Shown piece after piece: positions 15,958 to 24,244 of a stretch of DNA of 33,883 nucleotides. The DNA lies in NCBI GenBank assembly GCA_028280105.1, contig JANQML010000062.1, positions 1 to 33,883 of the forward strand. The letters are read 5' to 3'. Below the pieces are notes generated by a model. It saw only the letters and a list, made by a program, of their open reading frames with translations. It made no database searches and had not been told where the DNA came from. This DNA is from Desulfobacula sp. GTDB taxonomy: Bacteria; Desulfobacterota; Desulfobacteria; Desulfobacterales; Desulfobacteraceae. How positions within the stretch are numbered: the stretch's first letter is position 1; every line of letters begins with the position of its first letter. The position numbers were made by a program, and so were the translations under genes.

Positions 15958-17199
15958 TTAATATGTCAGCTGCCCCAGGCCCTGTTCCATGATCTCCAGG
16001 CCTTTTTCCAGCAAATCATCCGCAATTACCAGGGGAACCAGGACCCGGATCACGTTGCCGTAAATCCCGCATGACAGCAGCAGCAGGCCTTTTTCCCGGC
16101 AGAGCGCCACGAGTTTCCCGGTCTCTTCAACAGCCGGAGACCCGTCCTTTTTAACCAGGGTAAGCCCGATCATGGCGCCTTTTCCCCTGACTTCGCCGAC
16201 GATTTCAAACTCGTCCCGCCACTGGTTGAATTTTTCCGTGAGCAGATCACCCAGCTTTGCCGATTTTTCCAGCAGGTTCTCCTGCTCAAAAATATCCAGG
16301 ACAGCATGAGCCGCGGCACAGGCCAACGGGTTCGCACCGTATGTTCCCCCCAATCCCCCGGGATGAACAGAATCCATGATCTCGGCTTTACCGATCACAA
16401 CGCTTAACGGCATCCCGGCCGCCAGGCTCTTGGCCACCGTCATGAGATCCGGCTCCACCCCCCAATGCTCCATGGCAAACATCTTGCCGGTCCGGCCCAT
16501 ACCGCTTTGAATCTCATCTGCTATGAAAAGAATGCCGTTGTCCCTGCAAAATCGGGCGACCTGCGGGTAGAAATCATCGGGCGGGGCTGTAAATCCGCCT
16601 TCGCCCTGAACCGGTTCCACAACCACGGCAGCGGTATTTGCCGGATCTATTCCGGTTATGAAAGCATCTTTAAATGCCTCGAAATCTCCAAAGGGCGCCC
16701 GGTATATTTCCGGTGCAAAGGGGCCGAATCCCCATTTATAGGGCTTGACCTTTGCCGTCATGGCCATGGTCAGATAGGTCCGGCCGTGGTAAGCGCCGTC
16801 AAATACAACGATCCCCTGCCGCCTGGTATAATACCTGGCAATCTTGACGGCGTTTTCAACGGCTTCGGCCCCGCTGTTGATGAAGAACGCTTTTTTGGGA
16901 TAATCGCCGGGGGTGACGGCGCACAGCCGGTCGGCAAGCCGGACGGCGATGTCATAGGGCGATACCATGAAACAGGTATGGGTGAACTGTTGCGCCTGTG
17001 TGCAGATGGCCTCAACAACTCTGGGGTGGCTGTGTCCCACATTCATAACGGCAATCCCGCCGGCAAAATCGATCAGCTCATTGCCTTCCACATCCGTGAT
17101 CACGGCGCCTTTGGCCGATGCAACATAAGAGGCGGTTCCGCTGGCATGGCCGTTGGGAATAACGGTTGACCTGAGTTCCTCTATTTCTGAGTTTTTCAT
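15958..17199 (-). CDS. Class III PLP-dependent aminotransferase (4-aminobutyrate aminotransferase-like)
   Basis: 413 residues, the normal length. It has the PLP-cradling motifs of the ornithine/GABA group: FFINSGAEAVENAVKIARYY (105-124), VVFDGAYHGRTYLTMAMTAK, EPVQGEGG (195-202), FIADEIQSGMGRTGK with D228, and the Schiff-base lysine K257 in DLMTVAKSLAAGMPLSVV. These enzymes move an omega- or alpha-amino group to 2-oxoglutarate or pyruvate, leaving an aldehyde or ketone. It is the first gene of the minus-strand cluster, 60 bp before the demethylase-like gene, with AAAAGGAG before ATG 17199. With an AOR in the same cluster, an aldehyde product (e.g. succinate semialdehyde) would have an oxidase at hand; that is inference. 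GabT-like is the best match, but other omega-aminotransferases remain possible. Confidence 0.9.
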   Translation of the reverse strand: MKNSEIEELRSTVIPNGHASGTASYVASAKGAVITDVEGNELIDFAGGIAVMNVGHSHPRVVEAICTQAQQFTHTCFMVSPYDIAVRLADRLCAVTPGDYPKKAFFINSGAEAVENAVKIARYYTRRQGIVVFDGAYHGRTYLTMAMTAKVKPYKWGFGPFAPEIYRAPFGDFEAFKDAFITGIDPANTAAVVVEPVQGEGGFTAPPDDFYPQVARFCRDNGILFIADEIQSGMGRTGKMFAMEHWGVEPDLMTVAKSLAAGMPLSVVIGKAEIMDSVHPGGLGGTYGANPLACAAAHAVLDIFEQENLLEKSAKLGDLLTEKFNQWRDEFEIVGEVRGKGAMIGLTLVKKDGSPAVEETGKLVALCREKGLLLLSCGIYGNVIRVLVPLVIADDLLEKGLEIMEQGLGQLTY

Positions 17200-17400
17200 C
17201 TCTTTAATCTCCTTTTAAAGTCACTATAACTTAGGCTGGCATGAAAATTATCAGCCGTTTTTAACCGTATCCGGGTCAGCCCGGACAATGCTTGAGACAT
17301 TTTCCCTTGATTCGCCCGTTGTTTTATCCTCAGAACCTTTTCAATGAGGCTGAAGCTAAAATCATCCGGTTTCCGCTTAAAAAGCATCCGACAGACAAGA

Positions 17401-17419
17401 AAAGCATGATCTATGCCAA
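17401..17419 (-). promoter_or_regulatory. Candidate sigma54 (-24/-12) promoter for the aminotransferase operon
   Basis: Read on the minus strand it is TTGGCATAGATCATGCTTT: GG at -24 and GC at -12 separated by exactly 10 bases, matching TGGCA...TGCW. Transcription would start near 17392, leaving a ~190-base leader before ATG 17199. No sigma54 activator gene is in the window. Confidence 0.45.
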
Positions 17420-17984
17420 ACTCTTTTTTAGAAAAATACTTTAAAGTTCAGACAGTTATAAATATCAATTTTTTTGAGAAAAGAGCAAATAACCCCAGTT
17501 TGAACTGATTTTGAATCAAAACAAACTAACCCTTTGTATTTTCAACACAAAACTTGATCCTGAATCGGTTCAAAAAATTTTAATGGTTTTTACATTAAAA
17601 AATCAGTTGGTTATCGTCTTTTTGAGGCGAAATAGAATCGATTTTTCGTTTGCCGATTGATTTTCAATCAAGTTATCATTCCAGGCGTAACCGTTGCCGT
17701 ATCAATTGCATTGAAAACCTGTCAGGCCGACATCTGTATCTATATTTAACAAAATGACAGATCTTATCCTGAAAAAAATAATTGTATTTATAGTTCCGGA
17801 TGACCTTGGTGGATCTGCAGGGCCATCGCATGTAAAATTCAGTATAAATGATTTCAGATAGTTACATGATGAAGGCAAACACAGATAAATTTTTAACAGA
17901 GGGCTAAAAACTTAATATTATAGATGATCAAAAAACGTGCCGGTTCTACATAGGCGTTTGCCCTGGGTGGATCTGCTTTTTCAC

Positions 17985-18013
17985 TTGACAGGACTGCCGG
18001 GGCTCTGTAGAAA
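17985..18013 (+). promoter_or_regulatory. Sigma70-type promoter of the MerR-type regulator gene
   Basis: TTGACA (17985-17990), 17-bp spacer, TAGAAA (18008-18013). The -35 box is perfect and the -10 box keeps TA..A. of the consensus. The start site would be near 18020, about 35 bases before the ATG. One copy of the 15-bp repeat (17962-17976) lies just upstream of the -35 box. Confidence 0.6.
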
Positions 18014-18054
18014 TAAAAAGTGTAACGTTTCAGTTTCCACTTTTTTTTGATTCT

Positions 18055-18771
18055 ATGCATATGACAAAACAGAGAGCAAAGCCCCTGACCGCGGATAATC
18101 AGCCCATGCTGAAGATGAAGCAACTGGTGGATATGACCGGTGTTGCCAAATCAACCATCCTTTTATATACCCGAAAGAGGCTGTTGCCCCGGCCGGTTAA
18201 AACCAGCCCCAATATGGCCTATTACCACCCGGACTGTATCGACAGAATCGCCTTTATCAAACAGGTTCAAGCCCGCCACCGCCTCCCCCTGGCAGCCATA
18301 AAAGGGTTGATTAAAGAGATGGAAAAGGGGCGGGATATCACTGCGCTGCTGGAACTTCAGTCCCTGCTTTTCGGTTCCGGCACCGAAAAACTGGATACGG
18401 ACCAATTCTGTGAATCCACAGGCTTGACCCGTGAACAAGTGGAAACCCTTTGCAGCCTGAAGCTGCTCACCCCCCTGGAGCCCGGCCGGTTTGACGACCA
18501 GGACCAGGCTGTCGGCCTCCAGCTCAGAGATTGCATGGCCCTGGGCATCGACCCGAAGGACCTGACATTCTATCCGGATCTGGCCCAAACCATTGTGGAA
18601 AAAGAGATCCGGCTCAGACAGGACTATACCCGGCATCTTGACTATAGGGAGAATGCCGCCCTGACCCTGGAAATGACCCGGCTGGCCCGGGGGCTTAGAG
18701 GGTATATCATCGACCGAACCTTACAAAAAAGGCTCATTGAATTCAAAGGATTAAACCCCAAAAAAACCTGA
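18055..18771 (+). CDS. MerR-family transcriptional regulator
   Basis: 238 residues from ATG 18055; the second ATG at 18061 is equally possible, and neither has a clear ribosome site. Residues ~20-90 are a MerR winged-helix domain: MKQLVDMTGVAKSTILLYTR, KRLLP, NMAYYHPDCIDRIAFIKQVQ, then a helix RLPLAAIKGLIKEMEKG. The segment ~120-170 (CESTGLTREQVETLCSLKLL, then RFDDQDQAVGLQLRDCMALG) looks like a second, diverged MerR-type HTH. No metal- or drug-binding Cys pattern is seen, so the effector is probably an organic compound or a CoA ester (guess). It is divergent from the aminotransferase operon and 37 bp upstream of the ene-reductase gene, so it most likely controls both. Confidence 0.88.
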   Translation: MHMTKQRAKPLTADNQPMLKMKQLVDMTGVAKSTILLYTRKRLLPRPVKTSPNMAYYHPDCIDRIAFIKQVQARHRLPLAAIKGLIKEMEKGRDITALLELQSLLFGSGTEKLDTDQFCESTGLTREQVETLCSLKLLTPLEPGRFDDQDQAVGLQLRDCMALGIDPKDLTFYPDLAQTIVEKEIRLRQDYTRHLDYRENAALTLEMTRLARGLRGYIIDRTLQKRLIEFKGLNPKKT

Positions 18772-18808
18772 AAAAGAATAAAAACCATCTTAAAAAACCG
18801 GAGGCATC

Positions 18809-20809
18809 ATGACGGATCCCTTATTTTCACCCATTCGGATTAATTCCCTTGTCCTTGAAAACCGGATTTACATGCCGGCCATGCATCTGGGCATGGCAAA
18901 CAATTTTGAAGTCACCGATCAGATCATCCGTTTTTATACCCAGCGGGCCAAAGGCGGGCCGGCCATGATCTGTGTGGGATATGCCACGGTTAATGATCTT
19001 TCCGGAAATACCCAGAACATCGGCGCCCATGATGATGCCTTCATACCGGGGCTGTCCAAGCTGGCAGCCGCCATTAAGGAAAACGGCGCCCGTGCTGCGG
19101 TTCAGCTGAATCATGCCGGGCGGTACAATTTTTCGTTTTTCCTCAACGGGAAACAGCCGGTGGCCCCGTCTGCCGTTGCATCGCGCATGACCCGTGAAAC
19201 ACCAAAGGCCATGACAAAAGACGAAATTAAATCCACGGTCAACGATTTTGCAATGGCGGCTCTCCGGGTAAAAAGAGCCGGTTTTGATGCCGTGGAGGTC
19301 CTGAGCGGAACCGGCTATCTGATCAGCGAATTTTTATCTCCGTTAACCAACCAGCGAACCGATGAATACGGCGGCAACCTTGACAACCGCATGCGGTTCG
19401 GCCGGGAGGTAATGGATGCGGTGCGGGAAGCCGTGGGTCATGATTTCCCCCTGATTGTGCGCATGAACGGCAATGATTTCATGCCCGGCGGCAATACCAG
19501 ACAGGAGTTGATTTCCTATGGCCAAACCCTGGCCCGGGGACCGGTGGATGCCCTGTGCATCAACGTGGGCTGGCATGAAGCCCGGGTCCCCCAGATCGTG
19601 GCACAGGTTCCCCGGGGGGCGTTTGTCTACCTGGCCCGGGCCGTCAAGGATGCGGTGGATATCCCCGTGATTGCCAGCCACCGGATCAATGATCCAAAAA
19701 CGGCACGGGACGTGATCAGCCGGGGATATTGCGACATGGTCGCCATGGGGCGAAGCCTGATCGCCGACCCCCTGCTGCCGCTCAAAGCCGCACACGGAAA
19801 AGAGAATGAGATCATCCACTGTGTGGCCTGTGCCCAGGGGTGTTTTGACAATTTATTTAAACTCAGGCATGTGGAATGTCTCTGCAACCCCATGGCAGGA
19901 TATGAAGAGAAAACCGATATTCAAACTGCCGGGCCGTCCAGACGCGTCATGATCATCGGTGGCGGGGCCGCCGGAATGAGTGCGGCATTAACCGCCCATA
20001 GACGGGGCCACTCCGTAACCCTGTTTGAAAAAACCGGCCGCCTCGGCGGCCAGCTTCACCTGGCGGCCGCCCCTCCGGGAAGAGAGGATTTTGCCCGGTT
20101 GGCAACAGATCTTGAAAATCAATTGACGGCCTGCGACATTCCGGTGACCCTGAACCGGGAGGTGGATGAATCCCTTATACAATCCCGGGCACCGGATGTG
20201 GTGATACTGGCCACAGGGGCTATTCCCGCGGTTCCGCCCATTGACGGGCTGGATTCGGATCTCGTGGTTGACGCTTGGCAGGTTCTTGAAAACAATGTCT
20301 CCACCGGAAACCGGGTGGCCGTCATCGGCGGCGGGGCCGTTGGCGTTGAAACCGCTCTCTTCCTGGCTGAAAAAGGAACCATACCGCCGGAAACATTAAA
20401 ATTTCTACTGATCAACCGGGCGGAATCCATGGAAACACTTTACGACATGGCCACAACGGGCAGCAAAAAGGTTTTCCTCATTGAAATGACGGATAAGATC
20501 GGTAAAGATATCGGAAAATCCACCAAATGGGGAATGATGCAGGATCTGGGCCGGTTTGGTGTTGAAACCATAACAGCGGCCACGGTCTGCTCCGTCACAA
20601 GCCATGGAATTGAATACCGCCAGGGGGAGGAATCCCGGGCGCTCGATGTGGATACCGTTGTTTTGGCTGCCGGTTCCCAACCCTTTAACCCTCTTTCGAA
20701 AACCGTTGAGCAGCTGGGTATCCCCTCCCTTACCATCGGGGATGCCGACCGGGTGGCAACGGCATTTGACGCGGTTCATGCCGGGCATAAGGCAGCCATG
20801 GATATTTAA
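18809..20809 (+). CDS. FadH/BaiCD-like NADH:flavin oxidoreductase (2,4-dienoyl-CoA reductase family)
   Basis: 666 residues. Residues 1-360 are an old-yellow-enzyme TIM barrel with FMN; 361-666 are a TrxR-like FAD/NAD(P)H module (VMIIGGGAAGMSAALTAHRR; VAVIGGGAVGVETALFLAEK). The [4Fe-4S] ligands C338-x2-C341-x3-C345-x11-C357 lie between them. The residues that protonate substrate in FadH have counterparts here: Y170 (GTGYLISEFLSP) and H256 (NVGWHEARVPQI). This is the group of 2,4-dienoyl-CoA reductase, bile-acid BaiCD/BaiH, trimethylamine dehydrogenase and N-methylproline demethylase. The Tyr/His pair points to reduction of an activated C=C bond rather than amine oxidation, but the N-demethylase role cannot be excluded. 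A GGAGG site precedes ATG 18809. It follows the MerR gene by 37 bp and is closed by a terminator. Confidence 0.9.
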   Translation: MTDPLFSPIRINSLVLENRIYMPAMHLGMANNFEVTDQIIRFYTQRAKGGPAMICVGYATVNDLSGNTQNIGAHDDAFIPGLSKLAAAIKENGARAAVQLNHAGRYNFSFFLNGKQPVAPSAVASRMTRETPKAMTKDEIKSTVNDFAMAALRVKRAGFDAVEVLSGTGYLISEFLSPLTNQRTDEYGGNLDNRMRFGREVMDAVREAVGHDFPLIVRMNGNDFMPGGNTRQELISYGQTLARGPVDALCINVGWHEARVPQIVAQVPRGAFVYLARAVKDAVDIPVIASHRINDPKTARDVISRGYCDMVAMGRSLIADPLLPLKAAHGKENEIIHCVACAQGCFDNLFKLRHVECLCNPMAGYEEKTDIQTAGPSRRVMIIGGGAAGMSAALTAHRRGHSVTLFEKTGRLGGQLHLAAAPPGREDFARLATDLENQLTACDIPVTLNREVDESLIQSRAPDVVILATGAIPAVPPIDGLDSDLVVDAWQVLENNVSTGNRVAVIGGGAVGVETALFLAEKGTIPPETLKFLLINRAESMETLYDMATTGSKKVFLIEMTDKIGKDIGKSTKWGMMQDLGRFGVETITAATVCSVTSHGIEYRQGEESRALDVDTVVLAAGSQPFNPLSKTVEQLGIPSLTIGDADRVATAFDAVHAGHKAAMDI

Positions 20810-20840
20810 CCGCAGCCGTTACGGTTAGCATAGATCGGAG

Positions 20841-20872
20841 ATAAGGCATGGGTTCCCCATGCCTTATTTTTT
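20841..20872 (+). terminator. Rho-independent terminator after the ene-reductase gene
   Basis: An 11-bp perfect stem, ATAAGGCATGG (20841-20851) and CCATGCCTTAT (20857-20867), has a 5-base loop and is followed by a T-run to 20872. It lies 32 bases after the stop codon and ends the merR-reductase transcript. Confidence 0.92.
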
Positions 20873-20963
20873 CTTGCAAAGAGAAATAAAGAATTGTACT
20901 TATGTTTTTTGAAGAAAAATAGAGCAATAGTAACGAATTGGTTTAATACTGTTTAAAATTTTC

Positions 20964-21485
20964 ATGAAAACGAAAGAAAACATCTCTTTAATCGGAATGC
21001 CGGCCGTGGGAAAAAGTACCGTAGGCGCCCTGCTGGCAAAAAAAATGGGGTATGGCTTTCAGGACACGGATATCCTGATCCAGTCCAAAGAGGACATGAC
21101 CCTGGCACAGATAATCGATACAAGGGGCCTGGATGGTTTTCTGGATATCGAGGCCGGATATATTATCAGCCTTGAAACCTCTTTTCAGGTGATTGCCACG
21201 GGCGGGTCGGTTGTCTACCGGGAAGCAGCCATGGCCCGCCTGGCTGAATTGTCCGTCATTGTATACCTGGCTGCTGACCTGCCGACACTCATGGAACGGC
21301 TCTCCGACCCGGTGGCAAGGGGGGTGGTCTTTGATCCGGACCGGGGATTGGAGGCGCTGTACAATGAGCGAACTCCCCTGTACGAGCGGTTCTGTGACAT
21401 CAAGGTCGATTGCGGGCAAATGGGTCCGGACCAGGTGACAACCACCGTATTTAATGCACTCTCCAAAACAATACCGGATCTCTGA
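20964..21485 (+). CDS. Shikimate kinase-like P-loop protein
   Basis: 173 residues, the size of AroK/AroL. It has the Walker A motif GMPAVGKST (11-19), the DTD motif (FQDTDIL, 33-39) that binds shikimate and Mg in AroK, TRGLDGFLDIEAGYI in place of the usual substrate-Arg region, and ATGGSVV where AroK has TGGGAV. The stretch ARGVVFDPDRGLEALYNER followed by TPLYE matches the lid and the adenine/phosphate Arg region. So it is a member of the shikimate kinase family, phosphorylating shikimate or a related alcohol in the cytoplasm. The GGG-to-GGS change and the isolated position, with no other aro gene nearby, leave room for a different substrate. There is no good ribosome site before ATG 20964. 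It is convergent with the hybrid kinase, 91 bp away. Confidence 0.8.
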   Translation: MKTKENISLIGMPAVGKSTVGALLAKKMGYGFQDTDILIQSKEDMTLAQIIDTRGLDGFLDIEAGYIISLETSFQVIATGGSVVYREAAMARLAELSVIVYLAADLPTLMERLSDPVARGVVFDPDRGLEALYNERTPLYERFCDIKVDCGQMGPDQVTTTVFNALSKTIPDL

Positions 21486-21576
21486 CGTTCTTGCCTGAGT
21501 TTCAAATTTCCCCTATCCCGGACATTTCATGACAATTTGATTGAAACACCCATATGGAAGGGATAAAAAATCATTT

Positions 21577-24129
21577 TTAATGATCCGTCAAATCCGTGCC
21601 GGATCCGGGTGCTGGCCCCAGCAGCAACTGATTGATACTGTTCAGGTAGTCTATGTGGTTGCAGGGTTTTGACAGATGGTCAATGTTCGGGTCTTTCTGC
21701 TTCAGCACCTGAATGGACTCCAGGAATTCAATATTTCCGGAAATAAACAGAATGGGAATCGTCTGGTCTGTTTTCCGGATATGGCGATAGACATCCATGC
21801 CGTTTATTTTTCCCGGAAGAATATAGTCCAGACTGATAAAATCGTATTCATTCCTCTCAAACAGATCAATGGCGATCTGTCCGTTACCGGCAATATCCAC
21901 CCGGTGATTACAGGGACTGTGGGTCAATATGCCGTATTGGACATCTGATATGGCCGGTTCATCTTCAACCAGCAAAATATACTTTTCAGAACAAGGGGCA
22001 TGCCGTTCAACGATCGAGATTTCCTTGTCGGTTAATTCTTTTTTGATTACCGGCAGATTCAGGCTGACAACCGTTCCTTGACTCTGGACGGAATGAACAG
22101 AGACATGCCCCTTGTGCTGCTCTATATATTTTTTTACATTGGACATGCCGTAACCGGTTCCTTTTATTTCCGGCTTGTAAGCCCCTGAAAGGTCCTTGCC
22201 GCCCTTTAATGTGAACGACGGGTCAAATATTTTTTCAAGAAACTCTGACGGGATGCCGCAGCCGTTATCTTCAACCTCAATATGGACCCGTTCATCCCGG
22301 CAGGACGTCCGGATGATAATCCGTGGGGTTTCTTCAAGCCCTGTTGCATGAATTGAATTCTGTACGACATTGACAAGTGCATGTTCGATCATTCCCGGGT
22401 CCGCCAAAAGCTCGGGAACGGATTCGCCGTATTCCCGGACCACGTCAATGCTCTCAAGATCCTTTTTCAGCAGACTGATAACCAGTTCGATTTTTTCATC
22501 AATTTTAAAGTATTCCTGTTTGGGTTCCTGATCCTTTGCAAAGGCAACCAGGTTTTTTGTCAGATTTTTTCCCCGGATCGTCTGTTGATATATCAACTCA
22601 AGACGCTCCCTCATCTGATGGTCCTTACAGTCCAGCAGGGCAAGTTCCGTATTTCCCATGATCGCTCCCAGCACATTGTTAAAATCATGGGCCATTTTTC
22701 CGGCAATCTGGCCGACCAATGCCTGTTTTTTTATCTCCGCGGCCAGCGTAAGCGCCTCAACTTTTTCAATCTGGGCATGTTTCAGGGCAGTTATATTTTC
22801 AGCCACACTGACAATTCTGTCAAGGGAGCCGTCTGCGGTGAATGCGGCACCGAACGAACCGTGAAAATAGTGGATCCGGCCGTCTTTTCCTTTGAGCCTG
22901 TAATTGAGGGTGGCATTGGACAGCTCCCCGTTTTGCGCCTTTTCCAGATAATTCAGCAAGACCGGAATATCTTCTTCAAAAACCAGTTCCAAGCCGGATT
23001 TGCCGATCAGTTCATCGGGTAAGTATCCGAGCTGCCTGTGGGAGGGGCTTGCAAAAAAATAGATACCGTTTGAGTCGTGGATGGAAAAAAGAGAGCTGGT
23101 ATGTCCGGTGATCAGCTTGAAAAGCTCCTGGCTTTTTCGAAGGGCCTTTTCTGCTTTCCTGCGCTCTTTTTCCTCTCTCACAATTCCCCAGGCTTTCATG
23201 CTGAGGTAGGAAAAGAGACAAGAGCAGATCAGAAATAATCCCATAATAAGAATCAGTTTATTGCGATACCCCACCAGGGTATCCAGCAACTCATCCTCGC
23301 TGGATGCCACAACAATTGTCCAGAAACTGTCCATGATCCGGATGGGAAGATAAACCGCATGTTTTTTAACCGGTTGTATCGATTCTTCTCTTATTCTGTC
23401 GAACCGATAGCTGGTGATACCCTGCTCTCCCGCCGTCATCTTTTTTGCCATTGAAATAATATCCGGAAACGCCTTGTAGCTTTCAAAAACCGAATTTCCG
23501 GTGTGACCCGGGACCGGACAATAGAGTTCGATCCCTTCCCTGTTGGTCATCCATGCATATCCGGTCTCACCGATTCGTATCCCCTGGAGAAACTGCCTTG
23601 AAATGGAAAGAAAATCGATCAGCACAGCCAATGTCCCGTGAAACCGGTTCTCTTTAAAAACAGGAACATGAACGGCAACGACCCGGTACCCCTGGACCGC
23701 GGTAAAGACATCGCTGACAACGGGCTGATGGGTGGTTAAAATTTTTTTAACATGTTTTTGATCGGAGACATCTCTTTGTTTGAGTTCGGTATTTCCAGGG
23801 GTGGTATAAATAATCATACCGGATTCATCAATGCGGGAGATCGCCTTTATCCCTTCAGGCCGGATATTCAAAGCCACATTGATCTCATTTATTCCGATTT
23901 CATCCAGATCAATGACATGCTTTGAACCGGACAGCTTCAGCATAAAGCGGTTGATATTCTGAAAAAAGAATTCTATTTCGTTTTTTGCATTTTCAGCCAG
24001 AATTAATTGCCGAGAATTTAACTCGGCAATGGCCTTTTCTTTTGCATCTTCATACGAGACATAAAACATGTAAGAACAAAAGCTGAGCAGACCCAAACCG
24101 ACGAGCGCCACATATCTGTATTTCATCAT
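21577..24129 (-). CDS. Hybrid sensor histidine kinase (dCache-PAS-HisKA-HATPase-receiver)
   Basis: 850 residues. TM1 is ~6-25. A periplasmic double-Cache sensor (~30-285) follows, with ISRIDESGMIIYTTPGN, VVSDVFTAVQGYRVVAVHVP and a second module around RIGETGYAWMTNREG. TM2 is ~290-312 and a PAS domain ~335-450. The HisKA motif GKMAHDFNNVLGAIMGNTEL places the phosphorylated His at 481. The ATPase has N591 (ALVNVVQNSIHA), DNGCGIP (621-627) and GTGYGMSNVKKYI. A C-terminal receiver (~715-835) has D768 (FISLDYILPG) and K821. dCache domains often bind amino acids or organic acids. Either of two ATGs (24129 or 24126) can serve; GGGAGGA sits so close that the second is likelier. No DNA-binding partner is adjacent. 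It is divergent from the liv-type operon and may sense the same compound (inference). Confidence 0.93.
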   Translation of the reverse strand: MMKYRYVALVGLGLLSFCSYMFYVSYEDAKEKAIAELNSRQLILAENAKNEIEFFFQNINRFMLKLSGSKHVIDLDEIGINEINVALNIRPEGIKAISRIDESGMIIYTTPGNTELKQRDVSDQKHVKKILTTHQPVVSDVFTAVQGYRVVAVHVPVFKENRFHGTLAVLIDFLSISRQFLQGIRIGETGYAWMTNREGIELYCPVPGHTGNSVFESYKAFPDIISMAKKMTAGEQGITSYRFDRIREESIQPVKKHAVYLPIRIMDSFWTIVVASSEDELLDTLVGYRNKLILIMGLFLICSCLFSYLSMKAWGIVREEKERRKAEKALRKSQELFKLITGHTSSLFSIHDSNGIYFFASPSHRQLGYLPDELIGKSGLELVFEEDIPVLLNYLEKAQNGELSNATLNYRLKGKDGRIHYFHGSFGAAFTADGSLDRIVSVAENITALKHAQIEKVEALTLAAEIKKQALVGQIAGKMAHDFNNVLGAIMGNTELALLDCKDHQMRERLELIYQQTIRGKNLTKNLVAFAKDQEPKQEYFKIDEKIELVISLLKKDLESIDVVREYGESVPELLADPGMIEHALVNVVQNSIHATGLEETPRIIIRTSCRDERVHIEVEDNGCGIPSEFLEKIFDPSFTLKGGKDLSGAYKPEIKGTGYGMSNVKKYIEQHKGHVSVHSVQSQGTVVSLNLPVIKKELTDKEISIVERHAPCSEKYILLVEDEPAISDVQYGILTHSPCNHRVDIAGNGQIAIDLFERNEYDFISLDYILPGKINGMDVYRHIRKTDQTIPILFISGNIEFLESIQVLKQKDPNIDHLSKPCNHIDYLNSINQLLLGPAPGSGTDLTDH

Positions 24130-24207
24130 TCCTCCCAGATTGTTCCGACGAGTATATCCTATGCGTTGGTGAAAAACAATTTCATATCCAAATGAACCGG
24201 CCTTTGC

Positions 24208-24237
24208 ATCAAAACAACTAGATATAGTTGTTTTGAT
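24208..24237. promoter_or_regulatory. Perfect 13-bp inverted repeat, putative operator of the liv-type operon
   Basis: ATCAAAACAACTA (24208-24220), spacer GATA, TAGTTGTTTTGAT (24225-24237). It ends 7 bases before the TTGACA at 24245, a typical position for a regulator site. No T-run follows on either strand that would make it a normal terminator. Confidence 0.7.
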
Positions 24238-24244
24238 ATTTTAC

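Larger units (their letters stand above)
17200..18054. promoter_or_regulatory. 855-bp divergent regulatory region between the aminotransferase and merR-type genes
   Basis: AT-rich, no convincing protein gene. It holds a sigma54-like element for the minus-strand operon (17401-17419), a 6-bp leader hairpin TCCGGG/CCCGGA (17270-17285), and an imperfect inverted repeat TTGATCC/GGTTCAA (17554-17573). Also present are a symmetric TTGATT-TTC-AATCAA (17657-17671), two near-identical 15-mers (17804-17818 and 17962-17976), and a sigma70 promoter for the regulator gene (17985-18013). Its size suggests complex control. A 63-codon minus-strand frame (17387-17196) ends in an ATGA overlap with the aminotransferase start and is discussed as a possible leader ORF. 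Confidence 0.6.

Noticed and set aside
18809-20809. Reading the OYE-family gene as trimethylamine dehydrogenase or N-methylproline demethylase to fit the neighbouring demethylation theme
   Set aside because: The Tyr170/His256 pair and NVGWHEARVPQI segment follow the dienoyl-CoA reductase type, so context alone does not justify an amine dehydrogenase call.
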